Source of the DNA: an uncultured Croceitalea sp. | GTDB taxonomy: Bacteria > Bacteroidota > Bacteroidia > Flavobacteriales > Flavobacteriaceae | Assembly (NCBI GenBank): GCA_947495075.1 | Contig: CANLXH010000001.1 | Location: forward strand, 1,426,001-1,490,000 | DNA: 64,000 bases | Direction of reading: 5' to 3' | In this document: positions 52,367 through 63,090 of the stretch, piece after piece | How positions within the stretch are numbered: position 1 is the first letter of the stretch | Layout of the letters: each line of letters begins with the position of its first letter | The notes under the pieces: generated by a model | Told to the model about the DNA's origin: nothing | Seen by the model: the letters and a program-made list of their open reading frames with translations, nothing else | Database searches by the model: none | Translations under genes and position numbers: made by a program

Positions 52367-55102
52367 TTGCAAGCAAATAAACACCTTCTTCTTTTCCTAT
52401 TGCTGTTGGTTTCGACCATGCAATTTTCATTAGCCCAAGAAGACCCTATAATACCTTTACCCATAAAATCTGTAAAGGATACTATTGTTGCTCCTTTACT
52501 TCCTCCCAACATATTAAACGATAGTATTCCTGTAGATTCTGCTAACATTGATTCATCGCAGGGTAAAAAGCCACTTTTACTCGATAAGATTAAATACAAA
52601 GCCAAGGACTATGTAAGGTTAAGCCAAAAAGAAAACAAAATTTACCTGTATAACGAAGCTGAAATTTACTACCAAGATACTGAGCTAAAAGCTGGTATTA
52701 TTATCATGGATTATGTGAAAAACGAAGTTTATGCGGGTAGAATTAAAGATTCAACCGGCACTTACTCACAGCTACCCTATTTTAAACAAGGAACCAATAT
52801 TGTTATTCCTGATTCCATAAAATTTAATTTTGACACGCAAAAAGCACTTATTTGGAACTCTAGAACAGAGCAACAAGCGGCTGCAGGGGCAATAGGTAGC
52901 GATGCAATGAAAGTATTAGCAGAAGTTACTAAAAAAGAGAATGATTCTGTATATTTCTTAAAGTCTGCGAGATTAACTACTTCAAAAGATACTTTAGATC
53001 CTGATTATTATATAAAAGTTCACAAAGCCAAGTTTGTGCCCGGAAAAAAGATTATTGCTGGTTTTAGTAATATGTATTTGGTGGATGTGCCTACACCAAT
53101 CGCTTTGCCTTTTGCTTATTTTCCTCTCACAACAGGGAGAACTGGCGGTTTAATTTTTCCAACATTTACAAATGACCCCAGACGAGGGTATGCTATCCAA
53201 AATGGCGGTTACTATTTTCCTATAAATGATTACGTTGATTTTAGCATTCTTGGAGACTTTTTCACTAATGGTAGTTATGGGTTTAGGACACAAACCATAT
53301 ATACCAAGCGCTATCGCTACAGAGGAAATATTAATTTTAGATACGAAAACCAAATTACTAGTCAAAAAGGATTTGATGATTTCTCAAGATCAACTTTATA
53401 TAATATCCAAATATCTCATCAACAAGATCCTAAAGCAAGTCCAAATTCAAGGTTCTCTGCTCAAGTAAACTTAGGAAGTAGTCAATATTTTACAAATTCG
53501 TTTAATCAAATTAATGTTCAAAATACACAAAATAATAACCTCTCTTCTTCAATTTCCTACTCAAAGACATTTCCAGAATATCCTTCTGTGAACCTTAGTC
53601 TCACGGCAACACACAACCAGAATGTTAGTAGCAATGCGGAACCAGATGCAGACAACATAAGCCTAACTCTACCAACATTGCAAGCAAGTATGGAACGTAT
53701 TTTTCCGTTTGCAAAAAGAGAAGGCATTAAAAAAGGCATTATTCAGAATGTTAACTTTCAGTATAACTTAAGAGCAGAAAATAGGATTCGTACTAATGAT
53801 GCAGATTTTTTTACTGGCAGAATGTTTGAAAACGCCCAAATAGGTGCAAGACACACAATACCATTAAACACTAACTTTAAAGTGGCTAAATATTTTAGTG
53901 TTTCGGTTGGAGGTAATTACGAAGATGTTTGGACCGCGCAAACTTTTTTAAGAGGTCAAGAGCCAGGTAACGAAACTACAAATAGAGAAGTAATATTAGA
54001 CACTATCAATGGCTTTGATCGTTATAATAGATATGGTTTAAGTGCTAGTATTGGAACTACATTGTATGGAACTTTTAATTTTGGAGAAGATAAAAAAATA
54101 CAGACCATTCGTCATGTAATGCGACCTTCTATCGGTTGGGGGTACACCCCTTCCTTTGAACAATTTTTTGATAGCTATACTAATTTAGATGGTGAAGAAG
54201 TACAATTTAGTAGGTTTGAAGGAACTTTAAATGGAGCTCCAAGTTTAAATAAATCTAATTCTATAAGCTTTTCTTTACAGAACACCTTAGAAGCAAAAGT
54301 CAGGGACAAAGACTCTACTAAGTTAGAGCCTAAAAAAATAAAGCTTTTAAGCAATTTAAATTTCTCAACAGCTTACAATTTTGAAGCCGATTCTCTTAAA
54401 CTGGCGCCAATAGGGTTTAATGGAGGTACTAGTATTCTTAACGACAAAATGAATATTAACTTTTCTGGTAGTCTTGATCCCTATACTATTGATAATAATG
54501 GTAGAAGAATAAACACTTTTAATGTCTCTAACGGCGGGAGTCTGCTACGCTTGACAAGGGCTAGTATGAATATGAGTTATTCGCTTAATAATGAAACTTT
54601 TAAGAGGAAGTCTAAAGATGGTGAACAGGATAATGAAAGTGAATTAAATGATGAATATAGAGCTCGTAGCGGTGGAAGAACCGATGATTTGTTTGGGTTT
54701 GGTTTAAATGATGATACTTTTAATAGAAATAGTAGTAAAAATGATGAGGATATAGAAAATCCTATTTTTGGTACGACTATACCTTGGGATTTACGAATGC
54801 AATTTACTACTACTTATAATAATAGTAATAGGCAAAATGAATTTACCAACGCTTCTTTAATGTTTTCTGGAAATATTTCTCCTTCACCAAGGTGGAGTGT
54901 TCGTGTTTCTTCTGGCTATGATTTTAAAAATAAAGGTTTTGCACAAACACAGTTAGGGTTTCAACGAAATCTTAAAAGTTTTGATTTACGATTTAATTGG
55001 GTGCCCTTTGGTCGTAATGAACGTTGGGATTTCTTTATTGGAATTAGTAGTTCTATTTTACAAGACTTAAAATGGGAAAGTAGAAGTCAGCGAATTAGAT
55101 AA
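52367..55102 (+). CDS. lptD: LptD-family LPS-assembly outer-membrane protein
   Basis: The 911-residue protein has a signal peptide (LLLFLLLLVSTMQFSLAQ, ending near residue 23). An N-terminal OstA-like region follows (VRLSQKENKIYLYNEAEIYY near 79-98), then PTPIALPFAYFPLTTGRTGG near 246, typical of LptD. A long beta-barrel ends with an aromatic-rich C-terminus. It inserts LPS into the outer leaflet with LptE. The start is TTG. No ATG lies upstream in frame before a stop, and the first internal ATG (within TMQFSLA) would delete most of the signal peptide. RidA is encoded 17 bases downstream, as in many flavobacteria. Confidence 0.9.
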   Translation: MQANKHLLLFLLLLVSTMQFSLAQEDPIIPLPIKSVKDTIVAPLLPPNILNDSIPVDSANIDSSQGKKPLLLDKIKYKAKDYVRLSQKENKIYLYNEAEIYYQDTELKAGIIIMDYVKNEVYAGRIKDSTGTYSQLPYFKQGTNIVIPDSIKFNFDTQKALIWNSRTEQQAAAGAIGSDAMKVLAEVTKKENDSVYFLKSARLTTSKDTLDPDYYIKVHKAKFVPGKKIIAGFSNMYLVDVPTPIALPFAYFPLTTGRTGGLIFPTFTNDPRRGYAIQNGGYYFPINDYVDFSILGDFFTNGSYGFRTQTIYTKRYRYRGNINFRYENQITSQKGFDDFSRSTLYNIQISHQQDPKASPNSRFSAQVNLGSSQYFTNSFNQINVQNTQNNNLSSSISYSKTFPEYPSVNLSLTATHNQNVSSNAEPDADNISLTLPTLQASMERIFPFAKREGIKKGIIQNVNFQYNLRAENRIRTNDADFFTGRMFENAQIGARHTIPLNTNFKVAKYFSVSVGGNYEDVWTAQTFLRGQEPGNETTNREVILDTINGFDRYNRYGLSASIGTTLYGTFNFGEDKKIQTIRHVMRPSIGWGYTPSFEQFFDSYTNLDGEEVQFSRFEGTLNGAPSLNKSNSISFSLQNTLEAKVRDKDSTKLEPKKIKLLSNLNFSTAYNFEADSLKLAPIGFNGGTSILNDKMNINFSGSLDPYTIDNNGRRINTFNVSNGGSLLRLTRASMNMSYSLNNETFKRKSKDGEQDNESELNDEYRARSGGRTDDLFGFGLNDDTFNRNSSKNDEDIENPIFGTTIPWDLRMQFTTTYNNSNRQNEFTNASLMFSGNISPSPRWSVRVSSGYDFKNKGFAQTQLGFQRNLKSFDLRFNWVPFGRNERWDFFIGISSSILQDLKWESRSQRIR

Positions 55103-55119
55103 CTATAAAAGTAAATAAT

Positions 55120-55500
55120 ATGAAAAAAATAATCACTACTCCAAATGCTCCAGCTCCTATTGGACCATACAATCAAGCCACCTTAGTAAATGATACGCTT
55201 TATATTTCTGGGCAAATACCTATAAACCCAGCTACAGGAAAGTTAGTAGAAGGCGATATTAAAAAGGAAACCACGCAATCTATGGAGAATTTAAAAGCAA
55301 TTCTTACAGAAGCTGGAATGACATTCGAAAATGTAGTTAAAACATCAATTTTTGTAAAGGATATGCACCAGTTTGCTGAGATTAACGAAGCTTATGGCGT
55401 TTACTTTAATTCCGATACTGCACCAGCTAGAGAAACTGTTGAAGTAGCCAATCTGCCTAAATTTGTTAATGTGGAGATTTCTATGATTGCTATTAAATAG
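55120..55500 (+). CDS. ridA: RidA family enamine/imine deaminase
   Basis: The 126-residue protein shows the full Rid pattern: NAPAPIGPYNQATLVNDTLYISGQI, short of 25 residues near the start (short form APIGPYNQA), GDIKKETTQSMENLKAIL near 44, IFVKDMHQFAEINE near 76 and the catalytic Arg in SDTAPARETVEVANLP near 98. It hydrolyses reactive 2-aminoacrylate formed by PLP enzymes. It lies 17 bases after lptD and is probably co-transcribed. Its stop overlaps the converging kinase gene by eight bases. Confidence 0.95.
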   Translation: MKKIITTPNAPAPIGPYNQATLVNDTLYISGQIPINPATGKLVEGDIKKETTQSMENLKAILTEAGMTFENVVKTSIFVKDMHQFAEINEAYGVYFNSDTAPARETVEVANLPKFVNVEISMIAIK

Positions 55501-56344
55501 TGCTTTTATGGAATTCCACGAGACCATCTATTGGTCTTTGTCTTATAACACCTAATATCAAATCATTACGATGTATCACTGTTGCCAACTCTTCTCGTAA
55601 ATAGTATGCTATACTACCCACAAAACTCACAGGGACTTTTGTAGCAAGCTCAAATTGCATAATATAATTATTAACGAACTGTTGTAAACCCTTATCAATT
55701 ACGCCTCTGCAATATGGGTGTTCTTTATTTTCAACAATAAATTTTGCAAAAGTTGCTAAATAGGTGTTTGGGTTAGGTTGTTTGTAAAGGTTCTCTTTTA
55801 TTACATCCGCATCAAGTTCATACTCTTTTGCAAACTTATGCCCTAAATCTTGTGGCATTTTATGGAAATAATAATCTCTTAAAAGCTTTCTTCCAAAAAA
55901 GTTACCACTTCCATCATCCATAAGAATATAACCTAAAGAGGTTACTTTTTGAAATAGCTGATGCCCATCATAATAACTACAGTTAGAACCGGTTCCTAAA
56001 ATACAGACAATACCTTGATGACCAATTTTTGTAGTAGAATAAATAGCAGCGAAAGTATCTTCACGTACCTCTATTTTGGCATTAGGGAAAAAATTCTCGA
56101 AAATTTCCTTCAAAAATTTCTTCATCCTATCCGTTCCACAACCAGCACCATAAAAGTACAAATAGGTTACTTCTTCCTTATTCTTAGACAGCTCAAAATT
56201 ATTTGCCAAACGATCTTCAATTACATCTCTTGTCAAAACTTCTGGACTTAAGCCTAGAGTCTGTGTAACAAATAATTGCTCTCCGTTTTTATCTAAAGAA
56301 ATCCAATCTGACTTGGTAGCACCGCTGTCTACTATTAAAATCAT
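55493..56344 (-). CDS. BadF/BadG-type ATPase, probable N-acetylglucosamine kinase
   Basis: The 283-residue protein has the ASKHA sugar-kinase layout: ILIVDSGATKSDW at residues 2-14 (phosphate 1), GAGCGTDRM near 66, CILGTGSNCSYY near 118 and YILMDDGSGNFFGRKLL near 138-154. It ends with VSFVGSIAYYLREEL near 241. These proteins phosphorylate GlcNAc or related amino sugars from cell-wall turnover. It lies 75 bases downstream of gap and may be co-transcribed with pfkA and gap. Confidence 0.88.
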   Translation of the reverse strand: MILIVDSGATKSDWISLDKNGEQLFVTQTLGLSPEVLTRDVIEDRLANNFELSKNKEEVTYLYFYGAGCGTDRMKKFLKEIFENFFPNAKIEVREDTFAAIYSTTKIGHQGIVCILGTGSNCSYYDGHQLFQKVTSLGYILMDDGSGNFFGRKLLRDYYFHKMPQDLGHKFAKEYELDADVIKENLYKQPNPNTYLATFAKFIVENKEHPYCRGVIDKGLQQFVNNYIMQFELATKVPVSFVGSIAYYLREELATVIHRNDLILGVIRQRPIDGLVEFHKSTI

Positions 56345-56419
56345 AGGTTTTAAAATAAATATTCCTGAAAATAATGAATTTATGTTATCATTCTTTCCAG
56401 GAATAGTTTAAGTATCGTT

Positions 56420-57439
<1,020 letters not shown>

Positions 57440-57443
57440 TTAA

Positions 57444-58430
57444 TTATGTTGTCATTATATCCGAAACTCTAATAAGTTCCTCATCTATAGCGGTATGAGC
57501 ACTAATAGCCTCTTTTATAGGTACCAAAACCAACTGAGTGTCTCTTATACCTACCATGTAATTTGATTTACCTTCAAGTAAAGCCTCTACAGATTTAACT
57601 CCCATTCTACTTGCCAAAACTCTATCAAAACATGTTGGATTACCTCCTCTTTGCATATGTCCTAAAACGGAAACCCTAACGTCATATATTGGAAGATGTT
57701 CTTCGACATATTCTTTGAGCTCAAAAACATTTTTACCTGTTTTATCACCTTCGGCAACAATAACTATACTGGAAGACTTTCCTGATTTTTTACTTCTTTT
57801 TAAAGAATCCAATAAACGTTCTAATCCTAAATTTTGCTCTGGTATCAATATTTCTTCAGCACCTGCACCAACACCTGCATTTAAAGCAATATGGCCTACA
57901 TCACGACCCATTACCTCAACAAAAAACAAGCGATTATGAGAACTAGCTGTATCTCTAATTTTATCTATTACTTCAACTACCGTGTTTATAGCAGTATCAA
58001 AACCAATAGTATATGAAGTTCCAATGATATCATTATCTATTGTTCCTGGTATTCCCATTACCGGAAAACCAAATTCTTCATTAAAAAGCTGCGCGCCAGC
58101 AAAACTTCCGTTACCACCAATAACTACAAAAGCATCTATTCCAGCTTTCATTAATTGACCGTGCGCTTTTTTTCGACCTTCAGGTGTTCTAAAGCCTTCA
58201 CAACGGGCAGACTTTAAAACGGTTCCTCCTTTATTAATTATATTGTTTACGCTTCGCGCATCCATGGTTTTAAAATCACCATCTATCATCCCTTGATATC
58301 CTCTATAAATTGCTACACATTCCAATTTCATAAAGGCGCATGTACGAACAACCGATCTTATTGCAGCGTTCATTCCTGGAGAGTCCCCTCCTGATGTAAA
58401 AACCGCTATTTTCTTTATTTTCTGGGTCAT
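57444..58430 (-). CDS. pfkA: ATP-dependent 6-phosphofructokinase
   Basis: The 328-residue protein has VFTSGGDSPGMNAAIRS near 10-26, GGTVLKSARCEGF near 69, VIGGNGSFAGAQLF near 99, GIPGTIDNDI near 124 and the catalytic helix TAINTVVEVIDKIRDTASSH near 143. It ends near the normal length for bacterial PfkA. The Gly at the second position of GGNGSF suggests the ATP-type enzyme (Gly104 equivalent). The gene starts the pfkA-gap operon and has a promoter-like box at 58448-58455. Confidence 0.96.
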   Translation of the reverse strand: MTQKIKKIAVFTSGGDSPGMNAAIRSVVRTCAFMKLECVAIYRGYQGMIDGDFKTMDARSVNNIINKGGTVLKSARCEGFRTPEGRKKAHGQLMKAGIDAFVVIGGNGSFAGAQLFNEEFGFPVMGIPGTIDNDIIGTSYTIGFDTAINTVVEVIDKIRDTASSHNRLFFVEVMGRDVGHIALNAGVGAGAEEILIPEQNLGLERLLDSLKRSKKSGKSSSIVIVAEGDKTGKNVFELKEYVEEHLPIYDVRVSVLGHMQRGGNPTCFDRVLASRMGVKSVEALLEGKSNYMVGIRDTQLVLVPIKEAISAHTAIDEELIRVSDIMTT

Positions 58431-58447
58431 TTAAAATTTTGAAATAT

Positions 58448-58455
58448 CAAAACTA
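58448..58455 (-). promoter_or_regulatory. Putative -7 promoter box for pfkA-gap
   Basis: On the minus strand this reads TAGTTTTG, an exact TAnnTTTG match, 17 bases upstream of the pfkA start. No -33 element is clear. Confidence 0.45.
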
Positions 58456-58507
58456 GGAAACTTATTTTAATAAAAAGAACCTGTATTAGCCTATTTATCA
58501 ATGCATA

Positions 58508-58535
58508 AACAACTCAAACGTTTTCGTTTGTTGTT
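58508..58535 (-). terminator. Candidate intrinsic terminator after tamB
   Basis: CAAACG/CGTTTG form a stem with a 4-base loop, extended by AACAA/TTGTT across a 2-base bulge. It lies 31 bases beyond the tamB stop. On the minus strand the T tail is short (GTTTATG); the plus strand has the longer T run, yet no plus-strand gene ends here. A terminator for tamB is the simplest reading. Confidence 0.5.
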
Positions 58536-58566
58536 TTTTATCATTTTAGAAAAAATACTGAGAGAA

Positions 58567-61500
58567 TTAACGTCTTGGAAGTTCCTTTTTAGTGTAAAAT
58601 CGCACTAAACTGTCTTTTCCCATAACATTACTTGGAGCAGTAACTTCTTTTGGTTTTTCTACTTCTTTATCCTTTTTCTTAAAAACCTTCTGAAGTAATT
58701 CTTTGAAGGTATCAAAATCTACTTGATAGGACAGACCTAGTCCCTGGGTATATCCTTGTCTTTCACCTAAGAATTGTTGAATTTGGTTTTCTCTATTAAA
58801 TATTTTAGCACTTAACGTTCCTTCATCATTCAACAAAACTTGCACTTCTACATCTCCTGCAACAACAGTTTCTGAAACGCCGCCAACCGGCACTCCTACT
58901 CTACCATTAATAAGTATCCTATCAGAGATTTGTGTTGATAAGGTAACTCCAATACGGTTCTCTGTATATAAATCTGCTTGAGTATCTGAATATCCTTGCT
59001 CGTAGGACAATCCTAAATTTAATTTGTCATTATCTCCCGTAAGAACCTGATTTAATAGACCAGAGGCAGTTTGTATTAAGTTACCAGTAATTGCTTGTTG
59101 ATTTAAACCTGAGGTTTCTGGGTTTACAAAAGTACCTTGAGCCAATAAAAAGAAAGCATTATCACTTTTTCTAGTAGGGTCTTGTAATCGATACTCCAAT
59201 TCTGATTGTACTACAGAATTAGTTCCTGGAAATTCGATATCAAAATCGATGGTTGGGTTTTCTAATTCCCCATTTAAACGAATTACCACTTCGGTAGATA
59301 TACGACGACCTTGAAAATTATTACCATCCAGCAAAGGAGCAGGGTTGGCGTTTAAAGCATAAACTGCCTTTAAATCTAAAGTTGCTTTTAAAGGGTCTCC
59401 ATCCCAGTTTACAGTCCCCCCCGGCCTAACCGTAAATTTTTTATCAATAAGTCCTGCGCGTTTAAAATTATATTCTCCAGTTACAGCAACAAATTGCCCA
59501 TACATATTAAATTTTCCATTGGTATTAATTTCCATTAACAAAAGTCCTGAACCAGTTCCTTTTAATGAACTACCTGTATTTTGATCAATTACAATCTCTA
59601 CTTCTGCATCTGGGGTAACATCTAAATCAAAAAACATTTCAATACCTTGATAATCGTCCAGAATTCGTTCTTCTTCAAATATTTTTGTTTCGTTTTTATC
59701 AATAAAATTGATAAAAGAATAGTCACCAACGGTAGTTAAATCACTTAATGGTATTTTAAGAGAACTTCCTCTTGCTGTCGCTCCTTCAAAATTTATATTT
59801 AGCGCATTAGTTGGTCCTGAAATACTTCCTGTACCATTTACAAAACCAGTACCATAATACAAAGCATCTTCATCATAATCCGTATCTAAAATTAGAAAAC
59901 GGTCATTATTGGTGTCTAGATTCAAATCGAGAACCCAATCATCAAAAGAAGTATGCGAAATACTTCCATACAAGGTTCCTTGTGTATTTTCTGTTACATC
60001 TGTTAGCAACACGTTTTCAAAATTAAATGATTGCTTAGACAGTCTAATTCTAGACTTTGGAGCAAAATCATAATCAACATTTAAGTAGGGAATTCCAATG
60101 CCTGCATTATCTAAAACTAACTCTCCATTGATAGCTGGGTTTCTTGCGTTACCCGTTATCTTGGCTTCTCCACTTATTTTACCTCTTATATTGGAAATTA
60201 TATCTTCACCAAGAGGTGCGAAAGGCTCTAAATTAAAATCATTGAAACTAGAACTTAAATCAAATATTGTTTCGGTTTTATTATCAAAAACTTTTCCATT
60301 TACGCTCATTTTCTCAACTCCATCTTTTCGTAACCAAGTGTTTACACCATATTCTGTTAAGTCATTATTCCCAAAAATCATCATCTCCAAATCTCCTAAA
60401 GGGATTTTATTAACCGCAAAATCTTTAATATTTAAGCTAGATGTTGGCAAGTATTTCCCGTCTTTTTGTAAAATATTTAAAAACCCATCTACTTGACCGT
60501 CTAACTTTAGGCTATCTATTTCTGGGGTTATTTTGTCTAACGATACAATTTTAAACTGCAAATCCAAATCTTTATATGTAGAATCTGCTAATGCTCCTTT
60601 AAGCCTAATTTGTTCTTCCTTATTATTATTCATTACAATTTCTTCAATTGTAATGCTATCTAGGCTCTTGTTAAGAATAATTTTATTCTTGGCATTTCCA
60701 TCGCGGTTAATTACCCATTTATTGTCCTTAAAACTAACATCCGATTTTTTAAGTCCAATAACCGATTTGTTTTCTTTATTAAAGGTGTGGTAAAAATTTA
60801 GGTTATACGTATCATTATATTGACTCCCACCACTAAATTCCGTTCTAAAGAATAGTGTATCTTTTAACTTTGTATTTATTAGATTAAATTCCTTGACATC
60901 GTAGTAAACAGTTGATAAATTGTCCACAGATAAAAAAGTGTTAAATAAGGCATTTTTATTATCTATCTGTAACTCTACATTCTCTAGTTCGTTTTTATAA
61001 GCTTCTATCGCAGGTGATTTAAAAGTGAGTTTAAAGTCTCCTTCATCTGCTAAAATATTGCCTCTAATAAAAGTCTCTGGTCCTAGACTCACTTCTGGAA
61101 AAAAAACTCCTATGAACTTATTATATATTTTAAAATTAAAGCTAAGACGTTGACCAGGGGAAACCTCATAAGGCTTGTAATTAGTATATATACTACCTAT
61201 TGAATTTTGTAACAACTTACCTAGCTCAGCAACTTTATATTTACCCTTTAAATAGCCTGAAACTATATCAGGAGATTCTATTTTCAAGGTTCTTACCGTA
61301 TCTTTTGTAAAGGAAGATGACACTGCAAAATCATCAAAAAAGTATATGTCATTTATGTTTTGATATGTCGTGTTTACAAACTTAACATCGCCCGTAATAT
61401 TATCTAGCGTATTACCAGATATATCCATTTTTACTTCACCTTTAAATATTGAAACGCTGTCATTTATGAAATTCATGATTTTTAAATCTGCATAATCAAC

Positions 61501-63006
61501 ATCTGCACTAAAATTAAAATTGTTTTGCTCCGCACTAAAATCAGCCAACCCTTCAAAGTCAAATCTCAAATTTTTATCGTTGCAAATAAGGCTGCCATCA
61601 AAAAGTTCGTCTTTTAAAATACCCGAAACTTTAATATTTGTGTATTCGTAGTTGTTGAATTCTAATTTATAAATCTCTCCTATAGCTTCGGTATTTAGAT
61701 ATTCCGCTATAAAACCTCTTCCTTCTACATTAACATCTAAAGAAGTCTTTCCAAATTGTGGGTCATCAATAAAATCCCCTAAATCAAAATCTGTTAAAGA
61801 AATTAACCCTCTATATGAAGCATCATCAATATTATTTATGTTAGTCATTTGTAAATCTGAATAACTGCTTCCTATTGCCGTATTTAAATTTACCTGAGCA
61901 TCAATGGAAGTTTCGGTAACTTCAGCTTTTCCACGGACTGTAAATTGCCCAAATTTTTGAAAAGATGTAGGAATGGTTTTACCAAGAATATTTGGAAGTA
62001 ACGCACGCAGTTGGTAGTAACTGGAAGTAATATTATCCATATCCGCATTCATTACAAATGGTTCTGTCTGTCTAAATAGATTTTTAAATTTAAAATCTCC
62101 TCGTATGCCTGTATTATCTGATCTAAGAATCAAGTCTTTGACCAATAAGTTGTTTAAAACCCCTTCAGCCTTAGTAGAAAAAAGTGCTGTAATTCCAGTT
62201 CCAAACTCATTAAAGTAAGTATTTACCTCATTAAAAGCTATTGTTGATTCATTGAATTCTGCACTAACCCTTACCTTATCTAAAAAGTCTGCAAAATCCT
62301 CTCTATTGTAATCAAAAACAAGGCTTCCGTTAAGTTTAGATTCATCAGTTTCTATAACCATCGCATCAAAGCGCATTTGCTCTTTTGTGTATTTAAAATC
62401 TGTAGCTAAATCTTTAATTTTTAAACCTCGCTTACTAAGCAGTGATAAGTTATCTATCTCTAAAGTTACTTCTGGACCAATAATTTGAAAATTGCTTGCG
62501 CTAACTTCTAATTCATTAAAATTTAAAACAGTAGGAGTATCTAAGTTTTCATCAGACAGTTTAAATCTACTTTCAGATAAGGTAATTTCTGATGAAGACA
62601 TAAAAAAAGGTGGCGTACCTGGTTTTCTAGGCTTGCCGTCATCTAATTTATCTACAAACACATCAAGATTAGTTTCTTCTTCACCCTTATATGTTTTCAT
62701 ATTAAAATAAAGCTTGTCTACTTCAATATCACCAAACTCTAAGCTTCCATTTATCATATTTCGAATACTTAAAACCGATGTGGTAAGCTTGTGAATACTT
62801 ATTAATGTATCTTGTTTATAATCCTCAACATAAATGCCTTTAACATCAGTACTCATAGAAAAAGGAGAGAATTTAACACGCTCTATATTAATGTTAGTGC
62901 CAAACTCTTCATTAATGTTATCCGTAGCGTATCTAGCAATTCGCGTTTGAACAAAGGGCGAGGAAAATACTATAGAAATTAAAACTCCTAAAATGAGTAG
63001 AACCAA
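58567..63006 (-). CDS. tamB: TamB/YhdP-like AsmA-superfamily protein (translocation and assembly module)
   Basis: The protein of about 1479 residues has one N-terminal membrane helix, a very long repetitive beta-rich region, and a C-terminal TamB domain (RPGGTVNWDGDPLKATLDLK near 1210, VVIRLNGELENPTIDFDIEF near 1247), followed by a short Lys-rich tail. Proteins of this kind bridge the inner and outer membranes and help lipid or outer-membrane protein transport. No ATG precedes the helix: the frame is open back to a stop at 63049-63051. The only standard start seen is TTG at 63006, which would cut the basic residues KKLKKILLR from the N-terminus. The true start may be a rare codon (ATA/ATC/ATT) upstream. 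Confidence 0.9.
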   Translation of the reverse strand: MVLLILGVLISIVFSSPFVQTRIARYATDNINEEFGTNINIERVKFSPFSMSTDVKGIYVEDYKQDTLISIHKLTTSVLSIRNMINGSLEFGDIEVDKLYFNMKTYKGEEETNLDVFVDKLDDGKPRKPGTPPFFMSSSEITLSESRFKLSDENLDTPTVLNFNELEVSASNFQIIGPEVTLEIDNLSLLSKRGLKIKDLATDFKYTKEQMRFDAMVIETDESKLNGSLVFDYNREDFADFLDKVRVSAEFNESTIAFNEVNTYFNEFGTGITALFSTKAEGVLNNLLVKDLILRSDNTGIRGDFKFKNLFRQTEPFVMNADMDNITSSYYQLRALLPNILGKTIPTSFQKFGQFTVRGKAEVTETSIDAQVNLNTAIGSSYSDLQMTNINNIDDASYRGLISLTDFDLGDFIDDPQFGKTSLDVNVEGRGFIAEYLNTEAIGEIYKLEFNNYEYTNIKVSGILKDELFDGSLICNDKNLRFDFEGLADFSAEQNNFNFSADVDYADLKIMNFINDSVSIFKGEVKMDISGNTLDNITGDVKFVNTTYQNINDIYFFDDFAVSSSFTKDTVRTLKIESPDIVSGYLKGKYKVAELGKLLQNSIGSIYTNYKPYEVSPGQRLSFNFKIYNKFIGVFFPEVSLGPETFIRGNILADEGDFKLTFKSPAIEAYKNELENVELQIDNKNALFNTFLSVDNLSTVYYDVKEFNLINTKLKDTLFFRTEFSGGSQYNDTYNLNFYHTFNKENKSVIGLKKSDVSFKDNKWVINRDGNAKNKIILNKSLDSITIEEIVMNNNKEEQIRLKGALADSTYKDLDLQFKIVSLDKITPEIDSLKLDGQVDGFLNILQKDGKYLPTSSLNIKDFAVNKIPLGDLEMMIFGNNDLTEYGVNTWLRKDGVEKMSVNGKVFDNKTETIFDLSSSFNDFNLEPFAPLGEDIISNIRGKISGEAKITGNARNPAINGELVLDNAGIGIPYLNVDYDFAPKSRIRLSKQSFNFENVLLTDVTENTQGTLYGSISHTSFDDWVLDLNLDTNNDRFLILDTDYDEDALYYGTGFVNGTGSISGPTNALNINFEGATARGSSLKIPLSDLTTVGDYSFINFIDKNETKIFEEERILDDYQGIEMFFDLDVTPDAEVEIVIDQNTGSSLKGTGSGLLLMEINTNGKFNMYGQFVAVTGEYNFKRAGLIDKKFTVRPGGTVNWDGDPLKATLDLKAVYALNANPAPLLDGNNFQGRRISTEVVIRLNGELENPTIDFDIEFPGTNSVVQSELEYRLQDPTRKSDNAFFLLAQGTFVNPETSGLNQQAITGNLIQTASGLLNQVLTGDNDKLNLGLSYEQGYSDTQADLYTENRIGVTLSTQISDRILINGRVGVPVGGVSETVVAGDVEVQVLLNDEGTLSAKIFNRENQIQQFLGERQGYTQGLGLSYQVDFDTFKELLQKVFKKKDKEVEKPKEVTAPSNVMGKDSLVRFYTKKELPRR

Positions 63007-63056
63007 AATGGCTCTGAGTAGTATTTTTTTGAGTTTTTTGATAGCCTTTTACCGTT

Positions 63057-63064
63057 TATCTTTG
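63057..63064 (+). promoter_or_regulatory. Putative promoter box for tsaD
   Basis: TATCTTTG matches TAnnTTTG exactly, 26 bases before the GTG start. A TTTG at 63037-63040 lies 16 bases upstream, slightly short of the usual spacing but the best -33 candidate in the window. The site overlaps the beginning of tamB. Confidence 0.5.
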
Positions 63065-63090
63065 TGTATTCAACTTTTGTTCCAAAATAG

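Noticed and set aside
56360-56405. Inverted repeat TATTCCTG/CAGGAATA between gap and the sugar kinase gene
   Set aside because: The loop is 30 bases and there is no T run, so neither a terminator nor an operator can be claimed.
60098-60496. 132-residue plus-strand frame inside tamB
   Set aside because: Antisense to a long conserved gene; the translation is Ser/Leu/Lys-rich without any domain.
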